DNA of 64,000 bases from Palsa-295 sp963781105 (GTDB taxonomy: Bacteria; Acidobacteriota; Terriglobia; Acidiferrales; UBA7541), in NCBI GenBank assembly GCA_963781105.1, contig CAWAED010000012.1:186001-250000 (forward strand), in the 5' to 3' direction. Under the pieces are notes generated by a model. The model was not told the origin of the DNA and did not search any database. It was given only the letters and a program-made list of their open reading frames with translations. A program made the position numbers and the translations under genes. Each line of letters starts with the position of its first letter. Position 1 is the stretch's first letter. Shown here piece by piece: positions 34,697-43,740 of the stretch.

Positions 34697-35440
34697 ATGC
34701 TGCAAACCCGCGGAAATAGACTCACCTGGCTGGGCCACGCCGCATTTCGCATTGACACGCCAAGCGGCAAAGTAATTTTGGTGGATCCATGGATTCAGAC
34801 CAACCCGATGTGTCCTGAAGCGAATAAGAAATTCGAGCATGTGGACACGATGTTGATTACTCACGGGCATTTCGACCACATCGCCGATGCTGTGGACCTG
34901 GGTAAGAAATTCAAGCCACAAATCGTGGGAATTTACGAGCTGTGTGCTTGGCTGGAATCGAAGGGCGTGCCCAACACCAACGCGATGAACAAGGGCGGCA
35001 CGCAGAAGACCGGCGAGATCGAAGTCACCATGGTGAACGCCGTGCATTCCTGCGGCATCAAGGACGGCGACGAAATCGTCTATGGCGGCGAAGCTTGCGG
35101 CTACATCATCCGGCTGCCGGGGGGCTTCACCGTATATCACGCGGGCGACACCGCGCTTTTTGGAGACATGAAGCTGATCGGCGAGCTCTACGCGCCCGAT
35201 GTTGCGCTGTTGCCGATCGGAGACTATTACACGATGGGCCCTCGCGAGGCGGCAAGGGCGATTCGCTTCTTAAATGTGCGCCACGTGATTCCCATGCATT
35301 TTGGGACGTTCCCCGTGTTGGTCGGCAGGCCGGAACAAGTGCGCCAGCTCACGCAAGACATCAGCGGACTGGAAATTCATGCGCTGAAACCGGGCGAATC
35401 CATCGGCGAGTTGCGGTCGAGCGTTACATCTCAAGGGTAG
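34697..35440 (+). CDS. UPF0173 metal-dependent hydrolase (metallo-beta-lactamase fold)
   Basis: 247 residues with the metallo-beta-lactamase motif THGHFDHIADA (residues 54-64) and downstream metal ligands His115 in NAVHSCG, Asp in YHAGDTALFGDM and His in VIPMHFGTFP. The family (YtkL-like) is cytosolic with unknown substrate. Gap of 16 nt to the methyltransferase gene, so an operon is likely. Confidence 0.88.
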   Translation: MLQTRGNRLTWLGHAAFRIDTPSGKVILVDPWIQTNPMCPEANKKFEHVDTMLITHGHFDHIADAVDLGKKFKPQIVGIYELCAWLESKGVPNTNAMNKGGTQKTGEIEVTMVNAVHSCGIKDGDEIVYGGEACGYIIRLPGGFTVYHAGDTALFGDMKLIGELYAPDVALLPIGDYYTMGPREAARAIRFLNVRHVIPMHFGTFPVLVGRPEQVRQLTQDISGLEIHALKPGESIGELRSSVTSQG

Positions 35441-35456
35441 AAAATCAGGAGTGTAA

Positions 35457-36086
35457 ATGCCCGGAATTTTGGAACCAGGGGTCGAGAAATACTTGTCGAG
35501 CCTGCTGCCGGCACGCGATGCGGTACTGGCCGATATGGAAAGTTACGCGAAGCAGCATGACATCGCGATTATCGGGCCGGATTGCGGGCGGCTGCTTTCA
35601 CAGATGGCGCAGATTTCCGGCGCCAAGCGGATTTTTGAAATGGGATCGGCAATTGGATATTCAGCGATCTGGTTCGCGCGAGCGGCCGGACCGGGCGCGG
35701 AAATATTCTGTACCGACGGCGATCCGGCAAACGCAGAGCTTGCCCGCAAGAACTTCGAGCGAGCTGGCGTTGCGGACCGCATTCAATTTATGACCGGCGA
35801 CGCGGTGGAATTGATTGATCGTGTGGATGGTAAATTCGACATCATCTTGATTGATGTTTACAAGCATCAGTATCCGGCAGCGCTCAAGAAATCGCTGCCG
35901 CGGCTCAACGGCGGTGGCCTGCTCATCACTGACAATGTGTTGTGGTCCGGCCGCGTCACGCAGCCGCCAAAGGACGATCAGACGCGCGGCATTTTGGAAT
36001 TCAACCAGAGTGTCTACTCTTCGCCTGAGCTTTTTTCCGTGATCGTGCCTTTGCGCGATGGAGTCGCTATCTGCCGCAAGTCATAG
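35457..36086 (+). CDS. SAM-dependent O-methyltransferase (class CCoAMT/YrrM-like)
   Basis: 209 residues. Rossmann methyltransferase with SAM-binding FEMGSAIGYSAIWFA, the acidic ribose-binding CTDGDPANAELA and metal-binding FDIILIDVYKHQYP plus LITDNVLWSGRV. Members methylate catechols or hydroxyl groups of tRNA or metabolites (TrmR/YrrM is a tRNA 5-hydroxyuridine methyltransferase). Which applies here is not decidable from sequence. Ends 18 nt from the convergent lipoprotein gene. Confidence 0.85.
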   Translation: MPGILEPGVEKYLSSLLPARDAVLADMESYAKQHDIAIIGPDCGRLLSQMAQISGAKRIFEMGSAIGYSAIWFARAAGPGAEIFCTDGDPANAELARKNFERAGVADRIQFMTGDAVELIDRVDGKFDIILIDVYKHQYPAALKKSLPRLNGGGLLITDNVLWSGRVTQPPKDDQTRGILEFNQSVYSSPELFSVIVPLRDGVAICRKS

Positions 36087-36104
36087 CGATTTGCTTCTGA
36101 AACG

Positions 36105-36806
36105 CTACTGGCTGACGGCGATTGACACCGGCTGCGCCAGCTTGAAATGCAGCCGGGTCTCCGCCGGTAGCACGATATCTTTCTTCCCGGTGAATCCAGC
36201 GCCTGCGGCACCGGCACCACCACCAGCCAGCGCTCCGATCGCCGCGCCTTTGCCGCCGCCTGCCAGAGCACCGACGATTAATCCGAACGCTGCGCCGCCG
36301 CCCGCGCCAATCGCTGTGCGTTTGCCGCGGCCCTGGCCCACATCTTCGAACTCGGAAGTTTGAATCGAATAGCGTGTTCCGTTGAGCCGAACCGAATCGA
36401 GGGTCAGCTGCAGGAGCGCGTGGCCGTTGAACTTGCCTGCTGATTGAGCCTGCACGATCGTTCCGGAAACTTTGGTGCCGGCGGGAAGCACCACGTTGGC
36501 GTCAACCGTGACGGGCTCGGCCAACGAAGCCGGGAAAAGGTCACCGTTGTTGGCGACCTTGGAGTTCACCGTTTGATCGAGCGTCACCGTAAGCACCTTG
36601 CCAGCCGGAATGACTACCGGAGGCGGAGGAGGTGGCGGCGTGGGAGCTGGCGCCGGCGCAGCGGGAGTCTGAGCAGTGTTGCCCGCGCCGCTCGGCTGAT
36701 TTGGAGATGAGTTGCTTGTTTCGGGAGTGGTGGATTTGCTGCCGCACCCGGCAACGGCCAATAGGACCAGAGCTATGAGGCATCGAGCGGCGAGATTGCT
36801 GCGCAT
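36105..36806 (-). CDS. Glycine-zipper lipoprotein
   Basis: 233 residues. Lipoprotein signal peptide with lipobox LAVAGC (Cys21). A linker rich in Ser, Pro and Ala (25-65) ends in a run of prolines. A beta domain (66-150: PAGKVLTVTLDQTVNSK, LPAGTKVSGTIVQ) is followed by a glycine zipper at about 165-205 (GAGGGAAFG, AGGGKGAAIGALAGGG) that may insert into membrane, and a final beta segment. Probably an envelope-structural protein; no specific function. AGGAG 7 nt before the ATG at 36806. Confidence 0.75.
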   Translation of the reverse strand: MRSNLAARCLIALVLLAVAGCGSKSTTPETSNSSPNQPSGAGNTAQTPAAPAPAPTPPPPPPPVVIPAGKVLTVTLDQTVNSKVANNGDLFPASLAEPVTVDANVVLPAGTKVSGTIVQAQSAGKFNGHALLQLTLDSVRLNGTRYSIQTSEFEDVGQGRGKRTAIGAGGGAAFGLIVGALAGGGKGAAIGALAGGGAGAAGAGFTGKKDIVLPAETRLHFKLAQPVSIAVSQ

Positions 36807-36961
36807 TTTCTGCTCCTGTGGGATCGAAATAGACCTGGGGGCTGGACTGGGACGCGGCTGTATTCTAATTCGAGCGAGACGTATTCTCAATCTTTTGGAG
36901 ATTCGGCACACGCACGAGCCGCCAGCACGCTAAGTGTTTCGGGGAAGTACAGCCGCGCAGA

Positions 36962-37891
36962 CTAAGACGGGGCGTTGCCGGACGATCGAGGCAGCAGATT
37001 GCGCAAGAAAAATCCGACGTTGGCGGGCCGTTCGGCGAGGCGTCGCATGAAGTACGGAAACCAGTCCACGCCGTAGGGAATGTAGACGCGCACGCGATAT
37101 CCTTCGCGGACCAGCTTTTCCTGCAAATCGGTGCGAATCCCGTAAAGCATCTGAAATTCGAACTGGTCGCGCTTGATATTTTGCTCGCGCACAAAATCCT
37201 TGGTCGCTTGGATCATGGCAGGATCATGCGTCGCGATGCCATGGTAAATCCCGCTCGGAAGCATCATTTTCATGAGCTTCACATAATTCGCGTCCACGTC
37301 GGATTTCTTCGGGAACGCAACTTCTGGCGGCTCTTTGTACGCGCCTTTGCAAAGGCGCAACCGGCACCCCGCTGCCAGCAGATCCTGGACGTCCTGTTCG
37401 GTGCGGTAAAGATATGCCTGCATTACGGTGCCGACGCCGGTATATTTCGCGCGCACTCGTTTGGCGATCTCCACGGTGCGCTGGGTGTAGGCTGAGCCTT
37501 CCATATCAATGCGAACGAAATTTCCCTGGCTGGTGGCGTGCGCCACGATTTTCTCGAGCAGTTCTAGGCAAAGTTCCTCGCTCAAATCGAGGCCCAACTG
37601 CGTGAGTTTGAGCGAAACATTGGCGTCCAGATGTTCGTCCGCGATACGGTCGAAAATCGCCAGGTAGCCATCTGCAGCGCGGCGAGCTCCGTCTTCATCC
37701 GACACGTTTTCGCCCAGCAAATCCAGGCTGGCCAGTTGGAGACGGCGATTTACTTCGCGTGCGGCTACCACCGCATCATCAAGGGTTTCGCCGGCCACAA
37801 AGCGGCGAGCGACGCGCCGACTGACGCCATTGTGCATCATCAGCGGGGCGAGTCGCTTGCTCTCCGAAAGACGCAATAGGAGCGCGCGCAT
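36962..37891 (-). CDS. Proline dehydrogenase
   Basis: 309 residues of the monofunctional PutA-barrel family. Signature segments: IDMEGSAYTQRTVEI, CRLRLCKGAYKEP, FEFQMLYGIR and YIPYGVDWFPYFMRRLAE. The enzyme oxidises proline to pyrroline-5-carboxylate with FAD and passes electrons to quinone. The partner P5C dehydrogenase is not in the window, so it is encoded elsewhere or unlinked. It is 82 nt downstream of trxB on the same strand. Confidence 0.9.
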   Translation of the reverse strand: MRALLLRLSESKRLAPLMMHNGVSRRVARRFVAGETLDDAVVAAREVNRRLQLASLDLLGENVSDEDGARRAADGYLAIFDRIADEHLDANVSLKLTQLGLDLSEELCLELLEKIVAHATSQGNFVRIDMEGSAYTQRTVEIAKRVRAKYTGVGTVMQAYLYRTEQDVQDLLAAGCRLRLCKGAYKEPPEVAFPKKSDVDANYVKLMKMMLPSGIYHGIATHDPAMIQATKDFVREQNIKRDQFEFQMLYGIRTDLQEKLVREGYRVRVYIPYGVDWFPYFMRRLAERPANVGFFLRNLLPRSSGNAPS

Positions 37892-37973
37892 TAGACGGGA
37901 ACCGCTGTGGTTTTTCGGGAGTAACGAGGCGAGAGCATGAAACTTAGATTATGCAGCAAAGCACGGCGTGCCA

Positions 37974-38897
37974 TCAGCCCTTGTGTTCTTCCAGAAAGCG
38001 CTCGGCTTCGATGGCAGCCATGCAGCCGGAACCGGCTGCGGTGATGGCTTGGCGGTAATGATGATCCTGTACGTCACCTGCCGCAAAAACGCCTTCGACA
38101 TTCGTTTTCGGCCCGTCGTGGGTGATCAGGTAACCATTCTCGTCCATATTCAACTGGCCCTTGAAGATTTTCGTGTTGGGATCGTGGCCGATCGCGACGA
38201 AAACACCCGACACTTCGATTTCCCGGGGTTCGTTAGTCTCCACGTTGAGGACGCGCACTTTTTCCACGGATTTCTTGTCCATATCGTGGACTTCTTCGAC
38301 CACGTACGGTGTGAGAAATTCAATTTTCTCGTTGGCGTGGGCGCGATCCAGCATGATCTTGGTCGCGCGAAACTCATTCCGGCGATGAACCAGCGTAACT
38401 TTGCTCGCAAATTTTGTCAGAAACGTGGCTTCTTCCATGGCGGTGTCTCCGCCGCCGACTACCATGATTTGCTTGCCCCGAAAAAAGAAGCCGTCGCAGG
38501 TGGCGCAGGTGGAAACGCCGTGGCCCAGAAGATGGCGCTCCGATTCAATCCCCAGCATGCGTGCCGAAGCGCCTGCCGCGACGATCAGCGTCTCGGCTTC
38601 GTAATTTTCTTTTCCGGCAACGATCTTGAACGGCCGATGGCTAAGATCCACCGACGTGACTGCACCCGAACGAAACTCGGTACCGAAGCGCTGTGCTTGC
38701 TTGCGCGAATTTTCGATCAGCTCGGGACCGAGGATGCCGTCGGGAAAACCGGGAAAGTTCTCGACCAGCGTAGTGAGCGCCAGTTGCCCCCCGGGCTCGT
38801 AGCCATCGAGCACCAGAGGACTCAAATCCGCGCGCGCGGCATAGATAGCCGCCGTCAATCCCGCACACCCGCTACCGATAATAATCACCTTGTGCAC
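37974..38897 (-). CDS. trxB: Thioredoxin reductase
   Basis: 307 residues. FAD-binding GSGCAGLTAAIYAARA, redox centre Cys-Ala-Thr-Cys in STCATCDGFFF, NADPH-binding VVGGGDTAMEEA and the C-terminal FAD segment GVFAAGDVQDHHYRQ. It reduces thioredoxin with NADPH in the cytosol. The start is a GTG at 38897 with GGGAGAG 8 nt upstream. Confidence 0.93.
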   Translation of the reverse strand: MHKVIIIGSGCAGLTAAIYAARADLSPLVLDGYEPGGQLALTTLVENFPGFPDGILGPELIENSRKQAQRFGTEFRSGAVTSVDLSHRPFKIVAGKENYEAETLIVAAGASARMLGIESERHLLGHGVSTCATCDGFFFRGKQIMVVGGGDTAMEEATFLTKFASKVTLVHRRNEFRATKIMLDRAHANEKIEFLTPYVVEEVHDMDKKSVEKVRVLNVETNEPREIEVSGVFVAIGHDPNTKIFKGQLNMDENGYLITHDGPKTNVEGVFAAGDVQDHHYRQAITAAGSGCMAAIEAERFLEEHKG

Positions 38898-38959
38898 TGA
38901 ATTTCTCTCCCGAGAATTGGATGACTAAAAGCCGCGCGGCGATACAGGCCCAATCCGCT

Positions 38960-38968
38960 ATTGTACCA
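38960..38968 (-). promoter_or_regulatory. Extended -10 promoter of trxB
   Basis: On the minus strand TGGTACAAT, an extended -10 with hexamer TACAAT (38965-38960), about 63 nt before the trxB start. Confidence 0.5.
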
Positions 38969-39028
38969 TTCCAGGCCCGGGCCAACAGCCTAGCGGGCTA
39001 AGCTGGCGCGCGACGATTCACACCGCGT

Positions 39029-39057
39029 TTGCGCAGCTCCGTAGGCTGCGGGATAAT
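39029..39057 (+). promoter_or_regulatory. Probable promoter of the small membrane-protein gene
   Basis: TTGCGC at 39029-39034, 17-nt spacer, GATAAT at 39052-39057; the start codon follows after 21 nt. Confidence 0.48.
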
Positions 39058-39078
39058 GGCCGCAGACAGGCTGCGATT

Positions 39079-39438
39079 ATGGCGATTCCGCAAAACCTCT
39101 TCAAGCTTCTCAGCGAATTCATCGTGTTGCTTCTTGGCGCGCTGCTCATACTACTTTCGATCTCTGGCCGCATAGGACTTCCGGAGCGCCCAGTGGCTCT
39201 TGTCGCCCTGGGAATCGTATTTATCTATTGGGGAGCTCGCGCTGGAATGCGCAAGGACCCAAAGACTCCGCGCGTCGAAGCAAGGGTCCGCGCGGGCTCA
39301 CTGGCGCTAGTGGGAATTGCCGTGCTGGCAATTCCTTTTTTGTCCGTGCGGTATGCGCCGCTCTTGCTGAGCGTGGCGGGCTCGGTGCTTGTTCTGCGCG
39401 GGCTTTTGGGCGCGGTACTTTCGTTACGGCGCGCTTGA
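39079..39438 (+). CDS. Small multi-pass membrane protein, unknown
   Basis: 119 residues with about four hydrophobic segments (FIVLLLGALLILLSI at 15-29, VALVALGIVFIYWG near 45-58, LALVGIAVLAIPF near 76-88, LLLSVAGSVLVLRGLLGAV near 95-113) separated by basic turns. No family recognised. A plausible promoter lies just upstream, and no ribosome-binding site is obvious. Divergent from trxB. Confidence 0.6.
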   Translation: MAIPQNLFKLLSEFIVLLLGALLILLSISGRIGLPERPVALVALGIVFIYWGARAGMRKDPKTPRVEARVRAGSLALVGIAVLAIPFLSVRYAPLLLSVAGSVLVLRGLLGAVLSLRRA

Positions 39439-39468
39439 ATCCTCGCAGAAAATCGCTGCACCTGCCGC

Positions 39469-39558
39469 ATGGCCGATGATAAGGAACTCGTCGCTACGCA
39501 GAGTGCACCTCCCGATCTAGCGGGTATCGAAGAATCTATCGTTTGCCCTTGCCAGTAG
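39469..39558 (+). CDS. Possible 29-residue acidic peptide
   Basis: A short acidic frame (starts MADDKELV, ends SIVCPCQ) between the membrane-protein gene and mscL. It has no ribosome-binding site and no known relatives that I can name. Its C-terminal CPC is the only distinctive feature. Could be chance. Confidence 0.15.
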   Translation: MADDKELVATQSAPPDLAGIEESIVCPCQ

Positions 39559-39673
39559 CCAGCCTTCCGGATAATCTCCCGCGCAGCAGCATGAGACGCC
39601 AACGAAGCAAGGTCCCAGCGCTGTATCACTAGGAATCGGCCGCCCATTCGAAATCGCGGAGGGGAGAACAACC

Positions 39674-40108
39674 ATGCTGAAAGAGTTCAAAGAATTTGCG
39701 ATGAAGGGCAACGTGATGGACTTGGCCGTCGGTTTCATCCTCGGCGCGGCATTTGGCAAAATCGTTTCATCGCTGGTTTCAGACATCATCATGCCGCCGA
39801 TCGGACTCATTCTGGGCAAGGTGGATTTTTCCAGTCTCTTTCTGAACCTTTCCGGGAAGTCATATGCTTCGCTCGCGGAGGCCAAAGCCGCGGGTGCAGC
39901 CACGCTCAATTACGGTGTCTTCCTCAATAACGTAGTGGACTTTCTAATCGTTGCTTTCGCAGTCTTCCTATTGGTGCGCATCGTGAATCGCTGGAATAAA
40001 CCGGCGCCGGTCGCCGCGCCGGCCACGAAGGATTGTCCCTATTGCGTCTCGAAAATTCCGCTAAAGGCGACACGCTGCCCAAATTGTACGTCAACGGTAC
40101 CGGCTTAA
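39674..40108 (+). CDS. mscL: Large-conductance mechanosensitive channel with zinc-ribbon tail
   Basis: 144 residues. The MscL core is clear: KEFKEFAMKGNVMDLAVGFILGAAFGKIV (first helix), the periplasmic loop, and the second helix VVDFLIVAFAVFLLVR. After a short Pro/Ala linker, the cytoplasmic end has CPYC and CPNC, spaced 15 apart, replacing the usual helical bundle with a likely zinc ribbon. MscL releases solutes under hypo-osmotic shock. GGAGG and GGAG boxes precede the ATG at 39674. Confidence 0.92.
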   Translation: MLKEFKEFAMKGNVMDLAVGFILGAAFGKIVSSLVSDIIMPPIGLILGKVDFSSLFLNLSGKSYASLAEAKAAGAATLNYGVFLNNVVDFLIVAFAVFLLVRIVNRWNKPAPVAAPATKDCPYCVSKIPLKATRCPNCTSTVPA

Positions 40109-40171
40109 TCGCTTCGTAATCGCAGCGGGAACCAGTAGAGGAAACCGAACAGCGAATCGCGGAAACGGTGC

Positions 40172-42469
40172 TCAACTCCCAGGCAGCTTCTTGATATCGT
40201 CGCCGCTCATCTGGCGCCGATTTTCAATGTCGCGCAAGTGCTGGCGCAGCCGCTCGACCACGGCGTCCACTTCTCCCTGCGCCATTTCGCGTTCGACTTC
40301 CGTAAGCGCAAAGTGCACCACGTCGTGGTGATGCACTTCTTCTCCAGGGAGCTTGTCGCTCAACTCCAACCAGACCCTGTGGAGTAGGTCAATTTCCGTT
40401 GGCGTGAGCCGTGGAGCGTGCGGACCCAGGTAGAAAATTTGTTCTTTGCCTGACGGAGTGAAAATTTCAAGAGTGACGCGCGGACGCGGTTCGGGCATGC
40501 GTTCCCAGGCAAGGCCGATTTCGCGCGCCTGTTCAGTGACGGGCATTTTCGCGGAACTGCCTGCCACGACGGTGCTGGATCGCAGGTTCATCGCCGTGCG
40601 CAGGATGCCTTCCCACAAGTCGTTGGCCGCGGCTACCGCCAGCCGCACCGGCTTGCCTTCTTTTTCGGCGAGTGACAGCACTTTGGTGAAGAGCAATTGC
40701 TCGATGGTGCTGAAGAGTTGGTCTGGCGCGAGATCGTATTCACCGGACGCCGCACGGCGCAACATGCGCACGTGCAACACCACAATTTCCGCTTCTTTTT
40801 CGCGCACCCGCCGCAATGCGGCTTCCAGGTGATACAAGGCGTAATACGTGCTGACTGGAACGAGGATATTTCCGGCGGCAACTCCGACGCTCGTGGGAGT
40901 GAGCTCGGCTTCCGGCGCGAGATTGAATTGATCGAGTTCCACGTGGGCGGCGCCAGCGGCGCGCACGCGCATGCGATGCTCGGAAAATTCGAATACCGTG
41001 AAAAGCAGAATCGTGAAGGTAATGCCCGCGATGGTTGCTTGCGGCTTCGTGAATAGGTTGATCACCGCAATCGCGAAGAGCACCAGCGTGATCAGCCCGA
41101 GGCCCACCGGAATTTCCTTGCCGAAAATCACGGGATTGAGCGGCACGCGGTATTCGCGGTCCTGCGGGTGTGTATAGCGCAACACCAGCACCGCGATGCC
41201 CTTCATGGAAAAACTCCAGATCACGCCAAACGCGTAGAGGTTTCCCAGGAAGGTCACGTCACCGCGGCTGGCGATGATCGTGATGATCTGAAACGCAACG
41301 ACCAAGTTAATGATTCGATCGGTGGTGCCAAACCGCGCATGCGGGTGTCGGAACCAGTCCGTCAGCACTCCGTCCTCGGACACCCGATTTAGAACACCAT
41401 TGGAACCGACAATCGCGGTGTTCACAGCGCCTGCGAGAATCAATGTGCCCACCACCACCACGAAGACATGGAATGCCAGACGCACCGGGAAACTTCCGAC
41501 CAGATGCATCGCCAGTCCACCGATCAAGTTCTCGTTGAAATTTGCGCGTACGTTGTCTGGAATGATCATCACCGCGAAGAACGACACCAGCGAGGTGAAT
41601 ACCAGGCTGTAGATGAAAATCACCAGCCCGGCTTTTTTCAGATTCTTCAGCTTGGGATGCTCGATTTCGCGGTAAACCTGGGCGAGTGATTCTTCGCCGC
41701 TCATCGCCAGCACGGAATGGCCCAAGCCCACAAAAATGATAATCAGTGTGATCGCGTGCGCCCAGTGATAACGGTCCAGCCAACCAAGGGAGCCTTTATC
41801 CAGCTTCATATTTTGTGGATTGGGCAGCGGCGGCAAATGCCAGCCGCCGCGCACCCAGAGGGTGTAGACGCACCAGGTGATCAGCACCACCACCATAACG
41901 GTGGTGAGTTCCATGATGCGCAGAGCCTTGCCGCTGGATTCCGGAACGCCCTTAATATTTTCCCACCAAAAATAGAGCGTGATAGCGATAGCCACCGTGG
42001 CAGCAGTGCCGTTCACGTTCAAATGAAGACCGAGGCCGGCGTGATGGAACAGCTCGTTGATGACGCCCACCAGATACTGTCCGGCGGAAACGCCGCTTAT
42101 CGGGCCAGTCAGGACGTAATCGAACATAAGCGCGGAAACGGAAAATTTTGCGAGTGTGCCGCCGAGTGCTTCCTTTACGACGCGATACACGCCGCCGCGC
42201 ACAAACATGCTGCAGCTTTCCACGTAAATGGCGCGCACCGCGTAGGAAAACAGCATGATGCCCAGGATGAACCACGGCGCCGTCTTTCCGATGAATTGCT
42301 CGGCTTCGCCGCCGGCGTAATAGGCCGAGGAAGCCAAGTCATTCAGGACAATCGCCGCGGCGCGCCAGAAGGAAATGAAAGCCAACATGGCCGTGGTGGC
42401 GACGAGGACTTTCGCTACAGGGCGGATGCGACCCGGCGTGAATGTGGGACCCGTGGAGTTGGAAACCAT
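40172..42469 (-). CDS. APC-superfamily permease with C-terminal soluble domain
   Basis: 765 residues. Residues about 15-490 form a 12-helix APC amino-acid permease (LASSAYYAGGEAEQFIGKTAPW, SGEESLAQVYREIEHP, GSNGVLNRVSEDGVLTDWF). Residues about 520-765 are soluble: an UspA-like alpha/beta region (ILVPVSTYYALYHLEAALRR, VVLHVRMLRR, TVVAGSSAKM) and a helical tail. Such APC-USP fusions are thought to be regulated by nucleotide or stress signals through the tail; substrate unknown. Inner membrane. Confidence 0.82.
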   Translation of the reverse strand: MVSNSTGPTFTPGRIRPVAKVLVATTAMLAFISFWRAAAIVLNDLASSAYYAGGEAEQFIGKTAPWFILGIMLFSYAVRAIYVESCSMFVRGGVYRVVKEALGGTLAKFSVSALMFDYVLTGPISGVSAGQYLVGVINELFHHAGLGLHLNVNGTAATVAIAITLYFWWENIKGVPESSGKALRIMELTTVMVVVLITWCVYTLWVRGGWHLPPLPNPQNMKLDKGSLGWLDRYHWAHAITLIIIFVGLGHSVLAMSGEESLAQVYREIEHPKLKNLKKAGLVIFIYSLVFTSLVSFFAVMIIPDNVRANFNENLIGGLAMHLVGSFPVRLAFHVFVVVVGTLILAGAVNTAIVGSNGVLNRVSEDGVLTDWFRHPHARFGTTDRIINLVVAFQIITIIASRGDVTFLGNLYAFGVIWSFSMKGIAVLVLRYTHPQDREYRVPLNPVIFGKEIPVGLGLITLVLFAIAVINLFTKPQATIAGITFTILLFTVFEFSEHRMRVRAAGAAHVELDQFNLAPEAELTPTSVGVAAGNILVPVSTYYALYHLEAALRRVREKEAEIVVLHVRMLRRAASGEYDLAPDQLFSTIEQLLFTKVLSLAEKEGKPVRLAVAAANDLWEGILRTAMNLRSSTVVAGSSAKMPVTEQAREIGLAWERMPEPRPRVTLEIFTPSGKEQIFYLGPHAPRLTPTEIDLLHRVWLELSDKLPGEEVHHHDVVHFALTEVEREMAQGEVDAVVERLRQHLRDIENRRQMSGDDIKKLPGS

Positions 42470-42591
42470 ACGCTCGTGAGATGCGGGAATGAACTATACG
42501 TTGAAACCGGCCCAAAATGGAAGGCTCGGCACGATAGTTGTTGTAGGTCGATAACTAGAGGCAGGGCGGTGCCGGCGGCGTGGGCCGGAGG

Positions 42592-42975
42592 CTAAGCGGT
42601 CGTTTCGGCAGCGGTTGAACGGAATTCGCGGGCGCACGCTTCACAGGGACAGATTTCGCGGAGATGCTCAAAACTGAAGATTCCCGTGGCATGGCTATCG
42701 GAAAATTGAATCTGGATCGCATAATTACCCACCGCGTTTGCGCTCTTGGCCGTGACGCGCGGCTTGTACATCGGTAGGACCGCAGTCGCGGGCCCGGCTT
42801 TCGATTTCTTCTCGCGCTCATCATTGCATAGCGCGCAGGGGCAGCGATCGCGCAGATAGGGGAAATCATAGTGACTAGTGTGCATATCCGCCCAGGTAAT
42901 TTCCACCCCTTCACCCGTGGAGACGTGCACCTTGATGCTGATCGGCTTCTTGCGAACATCCTGTGCTATTGGCAT
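42592..42975 (-). CDS. DUF971 protein with two Cys-rich motifs
   Basis: 127 residues, DUF971 family (domain also found at the N-terminus of gamma-butyrobetaine hydroxylase). It keeps ITWADMHTSHYDFPYLRDRCPCALC and LREICPCEAC, giving CPCxxC twice, likely a zinc or Fe-S site. The gene is downstream of the iron-transport operon on the same strand (75-nt gap), so an iron-linked role is possible (inference). Bacterial stand-alone DUF971 proteins have been linked to Fe-S carriers such as Mrp/ApbC by neighbourhood and fusion. Confidence 0.78.
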   Translation of the reverse strand: MPIAQDVRKKPISIKVHVSTGEGVEITWADMHTSHYDFPYLRDRCPCALCNDEREKKSKAGPATAVLPMYKPRVTAKSANAVGNYAIQIQFSDSHATGIFSFEHLREICPCEACAREFRSTAAETTA

Positions 42976-43050
42976 TCTGAATTTAACCCGTCACGCATCC
43001 TGCGCGGTTCCCCATACAATAGTGTGCCATATCCGCGGGTAAAGATAGCT

Positions 43051-43734
43051 TCACACCGGCTCAGGCTTTAGAGCCGCCGAACGGATGTTGGCCAAGCGGC
43101 CGTGAGCAAGCTCAATGCGGCGGTCGGCGAGGCGCCCGATGGTGAGCGCGTGAGTCACCATCAAGATCGTGTGCCCTTCCCGGTGTAATTCGCGCAGAAG
43201 ATCGAGCACGATCTGTTCGTTCGCTTCATCGAGATTGCCGGTCGGCTCGTCCGCCAAAATCAGCTTGGGGTGATTGATCAGCGCGCGCGCCACGGCTACG
43301 CGCTGCTGCTCACCGCCTGATAGCTGCGAAGGAAGATGCTCTGCGCGGTCACCGAGGCCCACTCGCTCAAGCGAGTGACGCGCTTCTTTCTCATCCGTGA
43401 TGCTGTGAAAATATTGCGCCAGCATTACGTTCTCGAGCGCTGTCAGGTACGGCACCAAATGGAACTGCTGGAACACGAAGCCGATTTTTTCGGCGCGAAA
43501 ACGCGTGAGCCCAGCGTCGTCCAAGCGCGCAACGTCGGTGCCAGCCACGATCGCCTGGCCAGAAGTGGGAGAATCGAGCCCGCCAAGAATATTGATCAGC
43601 GTGGTTTTTCCAGATCCCGACGGGCCCATGATGGCGATCCATTCGCCTTCTTCGATGCAGAGCGAAACACCGTCGAGAGCGCGCACGCTGCCAAATTCCT
43701 TGCGTAGATTTTTGACCTCAACCACCGTGGCCAC
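43051..43734 (-). CDS. ABC ATPase, LolD/MacB type, of an iron-uptake operon
   Basis: 227 residues: Walker A GPSGSGKTT, signature LSGGEQQRVAVARAL, Walker B LILADEPTGNLD, the hallmark LolD/MacB-type sequence. Such ATPases drive FtsX-like permeases that act on periplasmic proteins or lipoproteins rather than moving solutes across the membrane. Last gene of the FTR1-DUF2318 operon, 6 nt after the second permease. Its partners match Cj1661-Cj1663 of the Campylobacter Ftr1-P19 iron system. Confidence 0.88.
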   Translation of the reverse strand: MATVVEVKNLRKEFGSVRALDGVSLCIEEGEWIAIMGPSGSGKTTLINILGGLDSPTSGQAIVAGTDVARLDDAGLTRFRAEKIGFVFQQFHLVPYLTALENVMLAQYFHSITDEKEARHSLERVGLGDRAEHLPSQLSGGEQQRVAVARALINHPKLILADEPTGNLDEANEQIVLDLLRELHREGHTILMVTHALTIGRLADRRIELAHGRLANIRSAALKPEPV

Positions 43735-43740
43735 GATTCC

